A DNA stretch of 64,000 bases from Eubacterium limosum (GTDB lineage: Bacteria > Bacillota > Clostridia > Eubacteriales > Eubacteriaceae): assembly GCF_000807675.2 (NCBI RefSeq), contig NZ_CP019962.1, positions 3,162,001 through 3,226,000 on the forward strand. Direction: 5' to 3'. A model generated the notes under the pieces. The model made no database searches. It was not told where the DNA came from and worked only from the letters and a program-made list of their open reading frames with translations. The translations under genes and the position numbers were made by a program. Shown here piece after piece: positions 42,662-52,595 of this stretch (its first letter is position 1; each line of letters starts with the position of its first letter).

Positions 42662-43153
42662 ATGAATGCGGAATTTACAGAAAAAGTGATCACAAAACAG
42701 GTAAGTAAGTGGCAGGTAAGCTGTCAGTTTTTTGCCGGAACACAACCGGAAGAGCTGGCGGCTATGACAGCGCTATGCTATAAAGATGATGACAGCGATG
42801 TTGGACAGGCAGTTTATAAACAGGTATGCCAGCAGTATCTCAATACGGATAGTTTTTTACAAAATACGGGATGCAGACGGGTTGGTTATAATGATAAAAC
42901 AGGACTGAGCGGTGTAAACATTGATGGAAACATTATAAGGAAGGGCAGTGTGGACGCTGTACAGAATTATTGCCTAGCTCTTGGCCATGCGTTTCCAGAT
43001 GCCTGTATAGTGGCAGAAAAAACAGCCCGCACACTCGGTCATAAAACAGAGGTGATCTGCAAGAATGGCAGGGTCATCGGGATGGTCACACTGGTGTTGG
43101 AGCAGGCTGTTCTCTCTAAAAATAAAAAAAATGAAAATGTTTTAACAGCCTGA
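42662..43153 (+). CDS. Stand-alone KdpB nucleotide-binding (N) domain-like protein
   Basis: A 163-residue soluble protein. Residues 29-145 align with the N domain of KdpB encoded 3 kb downstream: PEELAAMTAL against [11 protein letters not shown], and TGLSGVNIDGNIIRKGSVDA against [20 protein letters not shown], then FPDACI...CKNGRVIGMVTL against YPDECE...[12 protein letters not shown]. The nucleotide-contact Lys (Lys94) is kept; the stacking Phe of KdpB is Tyr76. The phosphorylation motif DKTGT and all membrane segments are absent, so it cannot pump. It could bind ATP or modulate KdpFABC; that is inference. AGAGGG precedes the ATG; a terminator separates it from kdpF. Confidence 0.75.
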   Translation: MNAEFTEKVITKQVSKWQVSCQFFAGTQPEELAAMTALCYKDDDSDVGQAVYKQVCQQYLNTDSFLQNTGCRRVGYNDKTGLSGVNIDGNIIRKGSVDAVQNYCLALGHAFPDACIVAEKTARTLGHKTEVICKNGRVIGMVTLVLEQAVLSKNKKNENVLTA

Positions 43154-43194
43154 AAAAGAGAGATGAAAAGAGTGCTTTTCATCTCTCTTTTTTA
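43153..43194 (+). terminator. Terminator before the kdp promoter
   Basis: AAAAAGAGAGATGAAAAG pairs perfectly with CTTTTCATCTCTCTTTTT around a four-base loop. Confidence 0.95.
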
Positions 43195-43233
43195 TGTGGT
43201 GGGGCGATCATAACAAAACATTAATGGCAATAT

Positions 43234-43274
43234 ACACTTTCTTTACACTATCTTTATTTCAGCGCGGGTATAAT
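43234..43274 (+). promoter_or_regulatory. kdp promoter with tandem KdpE-type boxes
   Basis: ACACTTTCTTTA (43234-43245) and ACACTATCTTTA (43245-43256) are direct repeats with an 11-base period, matching in 11 of 12 positions. They run into the -35 area of a TATAAT at 43269-43274 whose own -35 hexamer is poor. Tandem repeats one helical turn apart just upstream of the -10 are typical for OmpR/KdpE-class activators. Confidence 0.65.
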
Positions 43275-43303
43275 GCTAACATCGAAAGGGGTGAAGATGT
43301 GTT

Positions 43304-43393
43304 ATGGAAATTATAACGATCATCACAGGTGTTCTCGGATTAGGATTAATGGGATATCTGTTTTATGTCTTATTCAGAGGTGAAAATTTATGA
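43304..43393 (+). CDS. kdpF: KdpF, small stabilising subunit of the Kdp potassium pump
   Basis: A 29-residue single-span membrane peptide ([17 protein letters not shown], then [12 protein letters not shown]). Its position, size and hydrophobic span match KdpF, which stabilises the KdpABC complex. Its stop overlaps the kdpA start (ATGA). AAAGGGG lies about 12 bases before the ATG. Confidence 0.88.
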   Translation: MEIITIITGVLGLGLMGYLFYVLFRGENL

Positions 43394-45075
43394 ACAGCGC
43401 GATCATTCAGGATATTATCTTTCTCGTCGCTGTTATAGGGCTTGGGGTTCCCATAGGAAAACTGACCTATAAAATTATGGAAGGCGGAAAAATAAAATTT
43501 TTAGGTTTTTTAAGACCGGTGGAGCTTTGCGTATACAAAGCAATGGGTGTTGACGAAAACAGAGGAATGAGCGGCAGACAATACGCCATTGCCGCCCTCC
43601 TGTTCAGCCTCTTTGGTTTGATCTTTTTAATCGCGCTGCTGATGTGCCAGGGCTTTCTTCCTTTTAACCCCGAAGGATTGCCAGGATTGAGCTGGGATCT
43701 GGCATATAACACGGCGGCGAGCTTTGTGAGCAATACGAACTGGCAGGCGTACAGTGGCGAGACAACACTTTCCTACCTGTCACAGTTTCTTGGGCTAACG
43801 GTTCAGAATTTTGTATCTGCGGCAACTGGGATTGCAGTTTTGTTTGCCTTGATCAGAGGCTTCATTCTCAAAAAATCAAAAACGGTCGGAAATTTCTGGT
43901 GTGACCTGGTAAGGACAGTTCTGTATTTATTGCTGCCATTATCTCTGATCGTTGCCATTATTCTGATGTCCCAGGGCGTTGTGCAGACATTGGCGCCATA
44001 CGCTCAGGCAGCGTTTTTGGAGGGAGGCGGTTCTCAAATAGTTCCTCTGGGACCGGCAGCCAGTCAAATTGCCATTAAACAGCTGGGAACAAACGGCGGC
44101 GGTTTCTTTGGTGTTAACTCAGCCTTCCCGCTGGAAAACCCAACAGCCATTTCCAATTTTGTGGAATGCTGGGCGATCATTGTCATTCCGGCGGCTTTAT
44201 GTTTTACTTTTGGAAAAGCCGTAAAGGACACCAAACAGGGGCGGAGTATTCTAATCGCCATGACGCTGGTGTTTATTGTGGCCTTAACATTGACTACCAT
44301 GAGTGAATATAATCTTGGGCCGCAGTTTAATAATGTAGAAGCTTCCGCCAGTATTGAGGGGAAAGAGGTTCGGTTTGGAGCGGGCGGTTCAGCGCTTTGG
44401 GGTGTAACCACCACAGCGGCTTCCAATGGATCGGTGAACTCAATGCACGACAGTTTTACGCCGTTGGGCGGCATGTTTCTTATGTTTATGATGCAGCTGG
44501 GGGAAATTATTTTCGGTGGCGTCGGTTCAGGACTTTACGCAATGCTGGCCTTTGCGATCCTTGCGATTTTTATCGCCGGGCTGATGGTTGGGCGCACACC
44601 GGAATACCTTGGCAAAAAAATAGAGCCCTATGACATGAAAATGACCTGTATTATCATTCTGGTTCCGCCGCTGCTCATACTGGGCGGTACGGCCATTGCC
44701 ACCATGATGCCGCAGGTCTCTGACTGGCTGACGAACAGTGGGGCACATGGATTTTCGGAAATCCTTTATGCCTACACCTCCGGCGGAGCCAACAACGGGA
44801 GTGCCTTCGCGGGCTACGCGGCCAATAACGTGTTTAACAATGTGATGATCGGCTCAGAAATGCTGATTGTACGTTTTGTTCCGATGGCTGCGGTTATTTG
44901 CCTTGGCGCAAATCTGGCGTCGAAGAAAGCAGTGCCCAAAAGCGACGGCACACTCAGTACCACAGGCCCTATGTTTGTGGGACTGCTGATCGGTGTTTTT
45001 CTAATCATCGGTGCGCTCAGCTTCTTACCAGCACTAGCTCTTGGCCCAATTGCGGATTACTTTACCATGCTATGA
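43390..45075 (+). CDS. kdpA: KdpA, potassium-binding channel-like subunit
   Basis: Takes up K+ and holds the selectivity filter of the Kdp P-type ATPase. The 561-residue protein has about ten membrane spans and the four filter loops, visible around [42 protein letters not shown] and [11 protein letters not shown]. Length is standard. It is translationally coupled to kdpF and followed 17 bases later by kdpB. Confidence 0.96.
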   Translation: MNSAIIQDIIFLVAVIGLGVPIGKLTYKIMEGGKIKFLGFLRPVELCVYKAMGVDENRGMSGRQYAIAALLFSLFGLIFLIALLMCQGFLPFNPEGLPGLSWDLAYNTAASFVSNTNWQAYSGETTLSYLSQFLGLTVQNFVSAATGIAVLFALIRGFILKKSKTVGNFWCDLVRTVLYLLLPLSLIVAIILMSQGVVQTLAPYAQAAFLEGGGSQIVPLGPAASQIAIKQLGTNGGGFFGVNSAFPLENPTAISNFVECWAIIVIPAALCFTFGKAVKDTKQGRSILIAMTLVFIVALTLTTMSEYNLGPQFNNVEASASIEGKEVRFGAGGSALWGVTTTAASNGSVNSMHDSFTPLGGMFLMFMMQLGEIIFGGVGSGLYAMLAFAILAIFIAGLMVGRTPEYLGKKIEPYDMKMTCIIILVPPLLILGGTAIATMMPQVSDWLTNSGAHGFSEILYAYTSGGANNGSAFAGYAANNVFNNVMIGSEMLIVRFVPMAAVICLGANLASKKAVPKSDGTLSTTGPMFVGLLIGVFLIIGALSFLPALALGPIADYFTML

Positions 45076-45092
45076 TGTGAAAAGGTGAGAAA

Positions 45093-47153
45093 ATGAAGAA
45101 AAAAAGTATGTTTAACAAAGACATTATGAAGGACTCGCTCGTTCAGTCTTTAAAAAAATTAACACCGCGCGTGCAGATCAAAAACCCTGTCATGTTTGTG
45201 GTATACCTCGGAGCCATACTCACATCCGTTTTATTTGTTCTGTCGCTCTTTGGTATCAGTGATGCCCAGAGCAGCTATACACTGACCATCGCTGTCATTC
45301 TCTGGCTGACGGTTCTTTTTGCCAATTTTGCTGAAGCGCTGGCGGAGGGAAGAGGGCGCGCTCAGGCAGAAAGCCTGAGGAGCAGCCGGAAGGATGTAAT
45401 GGCGAGAAAACTGAAAACAGCAGATGTTAACGCCGATTATATAGAAGTCAGGGCTTCTGAACTAAAAAAAGACGATATTTTCATGGTAAAAGCCGGAGAA
45501 CAGATTCCGATGGATGGTGAGGTTATTATCGGAGCGGCGTCGGTCGACGAGAGTGCCATTACCGGAGAATCGGCGCCGGTAATCCGCGAATCGGGCGGAG
45601 ACAGAAGCGCTGTAACCGGCGGCACCTCGCTGGCGTCGGACTGGCTGGTGGTTCGTGTAACAGCCGAAGCGGGTGAAACCTTTCTGGACAAAATGATCGC
45701 CATGGTAGAAGGTGCTTCCAGAAAGAAAACACCCAATGAGGTTGCCCTTCAGATTTTGCTGGTAACCTTGACCATTATATTTTTGGCCATTACGATTACG
45801 CTGTTCCCATTTTCAGGATTTGCCGCGGCGCAGAGCGGGCAGGGCGAAGCGGTTTCAATCACCAATCTTGTCGCCTTACTGGTCTGCCTGGCGCCAACCA
45901 CCATCGGCGCGCTGCTTTCCTGTATTGGGATTGCAGGTATGAGCCGTTTAAACCAGGCTAACGTACTGGCAATGAGCGGACGCGCCATTGAAGCCGCAGG
46001 CGATGTGGATGTTCTACTTTTGGATAAAACGGGTACCATCACCCTCGGAAACCGTCAGGCCAGTGAATTTTTACCGGTAAAAGGCGTAAGCGAGGAAGAA
46101 TTGGCCGATGCGGCACAGCTGGCTTCTCTGGCCGACGAAACGCCCGAGGGACGCAGTATTGTGATTCTGGCCAAGGAGAAATTCAATATCCGGGGACGGG
46201 ATATGGAAAAGCTCAACGCGGATTTTGTGGGGTTTACAGCCAAAACCCGCATGAGTGGGATCAATTATAATAATAATGTTATCCGGAAAGGCGCGGCAGA
46301 CGCCATAAAAGAGTATGTGATGGTAAAGGGCTATCCATATCCGGATGAATGTGAAAAGATTGTTGAAAATGTTGCGAACCAGGGCGGTACGCCCTTGGTA
46401 GTGGCTAAAAACGGACAGGTAATGGGTGTTGTCCACCTGAAGGATATTATAAAAAACGGCGTTAAGGAACGGTTTGATGATTTGAGAAAAATGGGTATTA
46501 AAACCATTATGATCACCGGTGATAATCCTATGACGGCCGCGGCCATTGCGGCTGAAGCGGGCGTAGATGATTTTCTGGCAGAGGCCACACCGGAAACCAA
46601 GCTTGATTTAATCAAGGATTACCAGTCCAGGGGCTATCTGGTTGCCATGACCGGTGACGGCACCAACGACGCCCCGGCACTTGCCCAGGCGGATGTAGCT
46701 GTTGCCATGAATACTGGTACACAGGCTGCCAAGGAGGCTGGGAATATGGTGGACCTGGATTCCAGCCCCACCAAACTGATTGAAGTCGTGCAGATAGGAA
46801 AACAGCTGCTGATGACCCGGGGGTCATTGACGACCTTCAGCATCGCCAACGATGTGGCCAAATACTTTGCCATTATCCCGGTTCTGTTCTTTGCCATTTA
46901 TCCCCAGCTTTCAGCCTTGAATTTTATGGGGCTGACCAGTGGTACCAGCGCCATGCTTTCGGCCATCATTTATAATGCGCTGATCATAGTCGCATTGATC
47001 CCGCTGGCTTTAAGAGGGGTTAAATATCAGGAACAGCCGGCAGGAAAGCTCCTGCGCCGCAATATGCTGGTCTATGGGCTGGGAGGACTTATCGCGCCCT
47101 TTATAGCCATCAAGCTGATTGATATGATCCTGACCGTTTTCGGTTTAGTGTGA
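45093..47153 (+). CDS. kdpB: KdpB, ATPase subunit of the Kdp potassium pump
   Basis: P-type ATPase subunit that drives K+ import. The 686-residue protein has the actuator motif TGES (SAITGESAP, the regulatory phosphoserine position), phosphorylation site DKTGTITLG near residue 312, N-domain FTAKTRMSG and IRKGAADA, and the hinge [12 protein letters not shown]. Seven hydrophobic spans are visible. All functional residues are intact. AAAGGTGAG precedes the ATG. The 163-residue protein encoded at 42662 resembles its N domain. Confidence 0.97.
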   Translation: MKKKSMFNKDIMKDSLVQSLKKLTPRVQIKNPVMFVVYLGAILTSVLFVLSLFGISDAQSSYTLTIAVILWLTVLFANFAEALAEGRGRAQAESLRSSRKDVMARKLKTADVNADYIEVRASELKKDDIFMVKAGEQIPMDGEVIIGAASVDESAITGESAPVIRESGGDRSAVTGGTSLASDWLVVRVTAEAGETFLDKMIAMVEGASRKKTPNEVALQILLVTLTIIFLAITITLFPFSGFAAAQSGQGEAVSITNLVALLVCLAPTTIGALLSCIGIAGMSRLNQANVLAMSGRAIEAAGDVDVLLLDKTGTITLGNRQASEFLPVKGVSEEELADAAQLASLADETPEGRSIVILAKEKFNIRGRDMEKLNADFVGFTAKTRMSGINYNNNVIRKGAADAIKEYVMVKGYPYPDECEKIVENVANQGGTPLVVAKNGQVMGVVHLKDIIKNGVKERFDDLRKMGIKTIMITGDNPMTAAAIAAEAGVDDFLAEATPETKLDLIKDYQSRGYLVAMTGDGTNDAPALAQADVAVAMNTGTQAAKEAGNMVDLDSSPTKLIEVVQIGKQLLMTRGSLTTFSIANDVAKYFAIIPVLFFAIYPQLSALNFMGLTSGTSAMLSAIIYNALIIVALIPLALRGVKYQEQPAGKLLRRNMLVYGLGGLIAPFIAIKLIDMILTVFGLV

Positions 47154-47163
47154 GGTGAGTAAA

Positions 47164-47736
47164 ATGACTGAAAATAAATCGGTAGTGAGACCGGCCATTG
47201 TCGGATTTTTGATACTGGCACTCATCACAGGGGTTATTTATACCTTTGTGTGTACAGGCATTGGGCAGCTTTTGTTTAATCATAAAGCAAATGGAAGCAT
47301 AATCACTGGAACGGGCAATGGGCAGGAGGTACAATACGGTTCTGAATTTTTAGCCCAGCCCTTTACAGATCCTAAGTATCTGATTGGCAGACCCTGGAAT
47401 GATGGCGTCCCCACAAACTTAAACCCGGTGGGCAATGAGCAGGCAGCGCTGGTTCAGGAAAGAATCGACTGGTGGCATGAGCTGGACCCGGAGAACACCG
47501 CAGACATTCCAATGGAGCTTGTCACTGTGGGCGGCAGCGGTTATGATCCGGAAATCACACCGGCCGGAGCTGAGTACCAGGTGGCACGCATCGCGAGAGA
47601 ACGGGGCATCGGTGAGGAAAAGGTGAGAGAAATCATCACTGCCAACACAACAGACCGTGCTTTTGGCGTGCTGGGTGAGCCGACGGTCAATGTATTAAAA
47701 GTAAATTTAGCACTTGATGGTATTGAAACAGAATAA
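47164..47736 (+). CDS. kdpC: KdpC subunit of the Kdp potassium pump
   Basis: Single-span subunit required for assembly and high nucleotide affinity. The 190-residue protein has one N-terminal membrane span (residues 8-30) and the conserved soluble part: SEFLAQPFTDPKYLIGRP, GSGYDPEITPAGAEYQ, and AFGVLGEPTVNVLKVNLAL. The ATG at 47164 follows GAGGTGAG; a GTG nine bases upstream overlaps that site. It is followed by a perfect hairpin and then kdpD. Confidence 0.96.
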   Translation: MTENKSVVRPAIVGFLILALITGVIYTFVCTGIGQLLFNHKANGSIITGTGNGQEVQYGSEFLAQPFTDPKYLIGRPWNDGVPTNLNPVGNEQAALVQERIDWWHELDPENTADIPMELVTVGGSGYDPEITPAGAEYQVARIARERGIGEEKVREIITANTTDRAFGVLGEPTVNVLKVNLALDGIETE

Positions 47737-47753
47737 TCGTCTATGATAGTATT

Positions 47754-47779
47754 AAGGGATAGAGGAAGCTCTATCCTTT
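47754..47779 (+). other. Hairpin between kdpC and kdpD
   Basis: GGATAGAG-GAAG-CTCTATCC is a perfect 8-bp stem extended by AAG/TTT. The T run is short, so it could be a weak terminator lowering kdpDE expression relative to kdpFABC, or an mRNA-stability element. Confidence 0.6.
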
Positions 47780-47839
47780 GAGACGTTGGAGGATATATTG
47801 AGAGATAAAAGAGAGGCAATGTCATAGTGGAGGTAAAAT

Positions 47840-50563
47840 ATGGATTTTCAGGATGAACGTCCAAATCCGGAACGTTTACTAGAAGAAATAAACGAGGAAG
47901 AACGGCGCAGCCGGGAAGATGAAGAGGGTATCGGACATCTGAAAATCTTTTTTGGCTATTGCGCGGGTGTGGGTAAGACCTATGCCATGCTGGAGGAGGC
48001 GCAGCAGCTTTATAAGAAGGGTGTGGATGTACTGGTAGGCTATGTGGAGCCCCATACCCGGCCCGAAACCATGGCAATGCTTGAGGGCCTGCCAGCAATC
48101 CCGCCTCAGGTGGTAGATTACAAGGGTATCACCCTCAGAGATTTCGATCTGGATAAGGCGCTGGAGCAAAAACCAAAGGTCATTATCGTCGATGAGTTTG
48201 CCCATACCAACCCCGAGGGCTTCCGTAATAAAAAGCGCTATCAGGATATTGAGGAGCTGCTGAATGCGGGAATTGACGTATACACCACAGTCAATGTCCA
48301 GCATATTGAAAGCCTGAACGATGTGGTCGGAAGTATTACCGGGATCATCGTACATGAACGCGTGCCGGATTATGTTTTTGACAAAGCAGATAAAATCAAG
48401 CTGGTGGACATTGATCCCGAGGAGCTTCTGAAACGTTTTGAGGAGGGCAAGGTTTACGCGCCGGAAAAGGCCGATCTGGCGAAAAGGCGGTTTTTTACCG
48501 TTGAGAACCTGAACGCTCTGCGTGAAATCGCCATGCGTAAGGCGGCAGACCGCATTGTCAGCGGAGCAGGTACTAAAAAAAAGAAGGTGCCCTTTTCTAA
48601 GATGCTGGTATGTGTGGGGCCGTCGCCGTCCTCGGCGCATTGTATACGGACCACGGCCAGAATAGCCGATGCTTTCCATATTCCGTGGGTCGCACTATAT
48701 GTCAAAACCTCAGACCGGACCTATGCGGATATCAGCGAGCGAAAAAATCTGCAGGATAACATGAACCTGGCCGAGCAGCTGGGGGCAGAGATTGTCACCA
48801 TGCAGGGTGATGATATGGCCATGGTTATATCGGAGTATATCAAGCAGTCCGGAATCACCAATGTTGTGATCGGCAAGGGAAGAAACAAGCCAAATCCCTT
48901 TAAAGAGGATCTGGAAGATCAGCTTTTAAGCATGAATCCTGGCATCGAGATACACATTGTGCCGGACAGCCAGGCCGAGAAAACTGGTGGCGGTATCCCC
49001 AAAAAGCGGCTTAGCTGGCTGAGTAAACGAATTTTGAGCCTGCACTTTTCATTGAAGGATTTTGGAAAAACGGTCTTGATGCTGGTGCTGGCAACCGCGA
49101 TCTCATTTGGACTCAGGGATCTTAATCTGGGTGATCAGAATATTATTATGGTTTATATTCTCTCGATTTTGGTGATTTCCAGATTAACTGTTGGATATTT
49201 ATATGGTGTGTGTGCCTCTGTTTTTGGCGTGCTGCTTTTTAATTTTTTCTTTACAGAGCCTTACTTTACCTTTAATGCCACTAATCCGACCTACCCGGTG
49301 ACTTTTATTGTCATGCTTCTGGTAGCGTTGATGACCAGTGCGCTGACCAATGGGATTAAGGTTCAGGCCAAAATGGCAGTGATGAATGAAAGACGCACTG
49401 AGATTCTCTATGAGTTGAGTAAAAAGCTGCTGATTACCCGCGGCCTTGAGAATATAGTGACGCTCACCAACGAATCCCTGACTTCAATTTTTGAGCGTTC
49501 TGTTATTTTTTATACGCAGAATCCAGATGAAAAGAACCGCGGAACTTTTATGCAGGGACCAGAGGAGACAAGCGGTGCCTTCATGCAGTCCAAGGAGGAA
49601 GAGGCAGTGGCGCACTGGGTTTTCCAGAATAAAAAGGCGGCCGGAAATGGTACAGATACGCTGGTAGGCGCAAAGGGCTTTTATATGCCGGTTGTTTCGC
49701 AGGGCAGGGTTTTAGGCGTCATTGGCGTTTCCTGTGTCGAGGAAATGCTTCCGCCAAAACGGCGGGCGTTTTTAAAAATGATCGTATCACAGGTTGCCAT
49801 GGCTCTTGAGCGGCAGCGGCTTTCTGATGAACAGGGAAAGGCCCGGCTGGAAACAGAAAAGGAAAAAATGCGGAGCAATTTTCTCAGAGCCATCTCCCAT
49901 GATCTTCGGACACCGCTGACCGGCATTTTAGGCTCCAGCTCAGCGTTGCTTGAAAATATCGGAGAATTGGATGTCTCAACACAGAAAAAGCTTTTGCGGG
50001 ATATCAAGGACGATTCTGAGTGGATTATCCGCATGGTTGAGAACCTGCTTTCAGTGACGCGGATCGGCGAGGGAAAGGTCGATTTGAAGAAGCATCCTGA
50101 GGCGGTGGAAGAGATTGTCGGCGAGGCCGTTGCCATTATCCGCAAGCGGTTTGACCATACCGATATTAAAGTTGAGGTGCCGGATACCCTTCTGATGGTG
50201 TCGATGGACGGCACATTGATTGAACAGGTCATGATCAATCTGATGGAAAACGCTATAAAATACGCAGGCTCTCATCCTGTTTTAGATGTAAAGGTGCAGA
50301 ATTTAGGAACAAAAGCCCGTTTTATCGTGGGTGATAATGGAGAGGGAATCTCCGAAACCATGCTGCCGCATATTTTTGAAGGCTACATGGGTGATGAAGA
50401 AAAAAGCAGCGATTCACGCCGCGGCATGGGCATTGGACTGACCATATGCAAATCCATTGTCGATGCCCACGGCGGCACATTGAAAGCTAGAAATAAACAG
50501 GAAGGCGGGGCAGAATTCAGTTTTGAACTGCCCATAGAGGAGGATGACAATAATGAGTCATAA
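47840..50563 (+). CDS. kdpD: KdpD sensor histidine kinase
   Basis: Senses low K+ or turgor and phosphorylates KdpE. The 907-residue protein has the N-terminal KdpD domain with Walker A FFGYCAGVGKTYAM near residue 37, Walker B IIVDEFAHTNPEG, a USP-like domain (about 250-380), four membrane spans (about 405-500), a GAF-like region, the HisKA box ISHDLRTPLTG near 690 and the ATPase motifs N (MENAIKYAG), G1 (VGDNGEGI) and G2 (GMGIGLTICKSIV). It is complete. GGAGG precedes the ATG. In other Firmicutes the USP domain binds c-di-AMP; whether this one does is not shown here. Confidence 0.96.
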   Translation: MDFQDERPNPERLLEEINEEERRSREDEEGIGHLKIFFGYCAGVGKTYAMLEEAQQLYKKGVDVLVGYVEPHTRPETMAMLEGLPAIPPQVVDYKGITLRDFDLDKALEQKPKVIIVDEFAHTNPEGFRNKKRYQDIEELLNAGIDVYTTVNVQHIESLNDVVGSITGIIVHERVPDYVFDKADKIKLVDIDPEELLKRFEEGKVYAPEKADLAKRRFFTVENLNALREIAMRKAADRIVSGAGTKKKKVPFSKMLVCVGPSPSSAHCIRTTARIADAFHIPWVALYVKTSDRTYADISERKNLQDNMNLAEQLGAEIVTMQGDDMAMVISEYIKQSGITNVVIGKGRNKPNPFKEDLEDQLLSMNPGIEIHIVPDSQAEKTGGGIPKKRLSWLSKRILSLHFSLKDFGKTVLMLVLATAISFGLRDLNLGDQNIIMVYILSILVISRLTVGYLYGVCASVFGVLLFNFFFTEPYFTFNATNPTYPVTFIVMLLVALMTSALTNGIKVQAKMAVMNERRTEILYELSKKLLITRGLENIVTLTNESLTSIFERSVIFYTQNPDEKNRGTFMQGPEETSGAFMQSKEEEAVAHWVFQNKKAAGNGTDTLVGAKGFYMPVVSQGRVLGVIGVSCVEEMLPPKRRAFLKMIVSQVAMALERQRLSDEQGKARLETEKEKMRSNFLRAISHDLRTPLTGILGSSSALLENIGELDVSTQKKLLRDIKDDSEWIIRMVENLLSVTRIGEGKVDLKKHPEAVEEIVGEAVAIIRKRFDHTDIKVEVPDTLLMVSMDGTLIEQVMINLMENAIKYAGSHPVLDVKVQNLGTKARFIVGDNGEGISETMLPHIFEGYMGDEEKSSDSRRGMGIGLTICKSIVDAHGGTLKARNKQEGGAEFSFELPIEEDDNNES

Positions 50564-51248
50564 AGCATTAGTACTCTTGGTTGAAGATGAAAAGGGAATT
50601 CGGAATTTTATATCTACGGTTCTCGATGTTAATAATTACCGTGTAGTGGAGGCAAGAGACGGCAAAGAAGCCCTTGAGCTTTTCACCTCTCGGTGTCCGG
50701 ATTTAATCCTGCTGGATCTGGGGCTTCCAGATATGGACGGCATAGAGGTTTTAAAAACGATCCGGGGCTGGTCGGGCATACCGATTATTGTCGTTTCGGC
50801 AAGGGGCCATGAGCGTGAAAAGGTTGAGGCGCTTGACCTGGGGGCAGATGACTACATCACCAAACCCTTTGGGACTTCGGAGCTGCTGGCCCGTATTCGT
50901 ACAGCCATGCGCCATCAGCAGGTAACAGTGGAGGTGCCGGAGCGGACAAATTTTACAGTGGGTGACCTGACCATTGATTTCGATAAAAGGCTGGTAACCC
51001 TGAATAAAAACCCAGTCCATTTTACCCCCATTGAGTATAAAATATTAGAGATTTTGACCCAGTATCCCGGAAAGGTGGTCACCTATGATCAGATTATTAA
51101 GGATATATGGGGGCCTTATACCAATGAGAACCAGACGCTTCGGGTGAATATGGCGAACATCCGCCGGAAAATTGAAGAAAACCCAGCAGAGCCAAAGTAT
51201 ATTTTGACAGAGGTGGGTGTGGGATACCGGTTTGTAGATGAAATTTGA
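50553..51248 (+). CDS. kdpE: KdpE response regulator
   Basis: OmpR-family regulator that activates kdpFABC. The 231-residue protein has the receiver domain with acidic pocket (LVEDEKG), phospho-acceptor Asp in LILLDLGLPDMDG, and Lys in DYITKPFG, then a winged-helix DNA-binding domain ending VGVGYRFVDEI. ATG at 50553 lies about nine bases after GAGGAGG and overlaps the kdpD end by 11 bases; the ATG at 50544 directly abuts the ribosome site. A strong terminator closes the operon. The tandem boxes at 43234-43256 are its likely target. Confidence 0.95.
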   Translation: MSHKALVLLVEDEKGIRNFISTVLDVNNYRVVEARDGKEALELFTSRCPDLILLDLGLPDMDGIEVLKTIRGWSGIPIIVVSARGHEREKVEALDLGADDYITKPFGTSELLARIRTAMRHQQVTVEVPERTNFTVGDLTIDFDKRLVTLNKNPVHFTPIEYKILEILTQYPGKVVTYDQIIKDIWGPYTNENQTLRVNMANIRRKIEENPAEPKYILTEVGVGYRFVDEI

Positions 51249-51265
51249 ATTTTGAAAGAAGATTA

Positions 51266-51306
51266 AAAAGCTTCAGCGTGCTCCTGGGTGCGCTGAAGCT
51301 TTTTAT
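51266..51306 (+). terminator. Terminator after kdpE
   Basis: AAAAGCTTCAGCG pairs with CGCTGAAGCTTTT around an 11-base loop, with a T-rich tail. Confidence 0.92.
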
Positions 51307-51389
51307 TTTGAAAGGAAGGCGGAAGGCTTCCTTGCGATGTTTTGTAAAAATAGGTATAATATTACATTATTAAAGACAGGTGAATGATC

Positions 51390-52595
51390 ATGGAAAAATA
51401 TATGAATGACCTTATTATTATCGGCGGCGGGGCCGCCGGTCTGGCGGCAGCTGTTGCAGCCAAACGCTCAGCCCCGTCTATGCAGGTCACAGTGCTCGAA
51501 AAAAAAGATAAACCAGGCAAAAAGCTCAGGGCCACAGGAAATGGCCGGTGTAATATCACCAATACTGCGCTTGAGACAGCGCCGTCCACCATTGCTTTTT
51601 TTGAGTCGCTGGGAATCCCTGCGCGGGAGGACAGCGAAGGAAGAGTCTATCCCTTTTCAGAAAGCGCGCCGGGTGTGGCGGAGATTTTCACAGATCAGCT
51701 GAAGGCACTCGGCGTGAAGCTCCAGACCAACACGCCAGTTAAAGCGATTTCGATTGAGAAGGGCTGTTTTGCCGTAGGGGCGGAGAAGAAACAGCTTTTG
51801 GGGAAAACGGTGATTTTGGCGACTGGGGGAAAGGCGGGGCCTGCCTATGGCTGTAGTGGCGACGGGTATACGCTGGCAAAGGCTTTGGGCCATAATGTGA
51901 CAAAAACACTGCCGGTTTTGACAGGAATTTGCTGTGCGGATATGCCGGAAGCCTTAAAAGGCATCCGGGTAAAAGGAAAACTGAGCCTGATCTGCCGTGA
52001 CAGGGTAGTATTCTCGGAGCAAGGAGAGGTACAGTTTACGGATTACGGCATTTCGGGAATCTGCGTTTTTAATCTGAGCCGCTATTTAAAATATCTGGGT
52101 GAAGAAAAACTTACACCCTATACAATCGTTCTTGACCTTGCACCGGAGAGAAGCTTTGCCGCAGTGCTTTCTTCATGGCGTCAGGACACAGTGCTTGGGG
52201 AGAAAGCCTGCATAGATGCTGTATCTGGGATCATCAAGCCGCCGTTGGCAGCTTTGCTGCTCAAGCAGGCGGGCATCAAGGAAAAAAGAAAGCTGTCAGA
52301 GCTTTCAGCGTCTGAAATATCCACCATGGATGGGCACTTGCATCATCTGAGCTTTAAGCCGGTTTCCACAATGGGCTTTAAGATGGCCCAGTGCACAGCA
52401 GGCGGTATCGCAGATACGGAGGTGGATGGAAAAACACTGGCCTCCAAAATAGTGCCGGGTCTTTATTTTGCCGGAGAAATTTTGGATTACGACGGTCCTT
52501 GCGGCGGTTATAATCTGGATCATGCTTTTAATACAGGCCGCCGTGCCGCTGAGGCCGCAGTGGTTGCCATCCTACAAGGAGATTATCATGTATAA
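51390..52595 (+). CDS. FAD-dependent oxidoreductase, YhiN/HI0933 family
   Basis: A 401-residue flavoprotein of the HI0933/YhiN family. It has the N-terminal dinucleotide-binding motif LIIIGGGAAGLAAAVAA, the second family motif GKKLRATGNGRCN, TILATGGKAGPAYG, and the C-terminal FAD loop GLYFAGEILDYDGPCGGYNL. The physiological substrate is unknown. AGGTGA precedes the ATG at 51390; a further in-frame ATG at 51402 is possible. It overlaps the next oxidoreductase by eight bases, so both are coupled. Confidence 0.88.
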   Translation: MEKYMNDLIIIGGGAAGLAAAVAAKRSAPSMQVTVLEKKDKPGKKLRATGNGRCNITNTALETAPSTIAFFESLGIPAREDSEGRVYPFSESAPGVAEIFTDQLKALGVKLQTNTPVKAISIEKGCFAVGAEKKQLLGKTVILATGGKAGPAYGCSGDGYTLAKALGHNVTKTLPVLTGICCADMPEALKGIRVKGKLSLICRDRVVFSEQGEVQFTDYGISGICVFNLSRYLKYLGEEKLTPYTIVLDLAPERSFAAVLSSWRQDTVLGEKACIDAVSGIIKPPLAALLLKQAGIKEKRKLSELSASEISTMDGHLHHLSFKPVSTMGFKMAQCTAGGIADTEVDGKTLASKIVPGLYFAGEILDYDGPCGGYNLDHAFNTGRRAAEAAVVAILQGDYHV

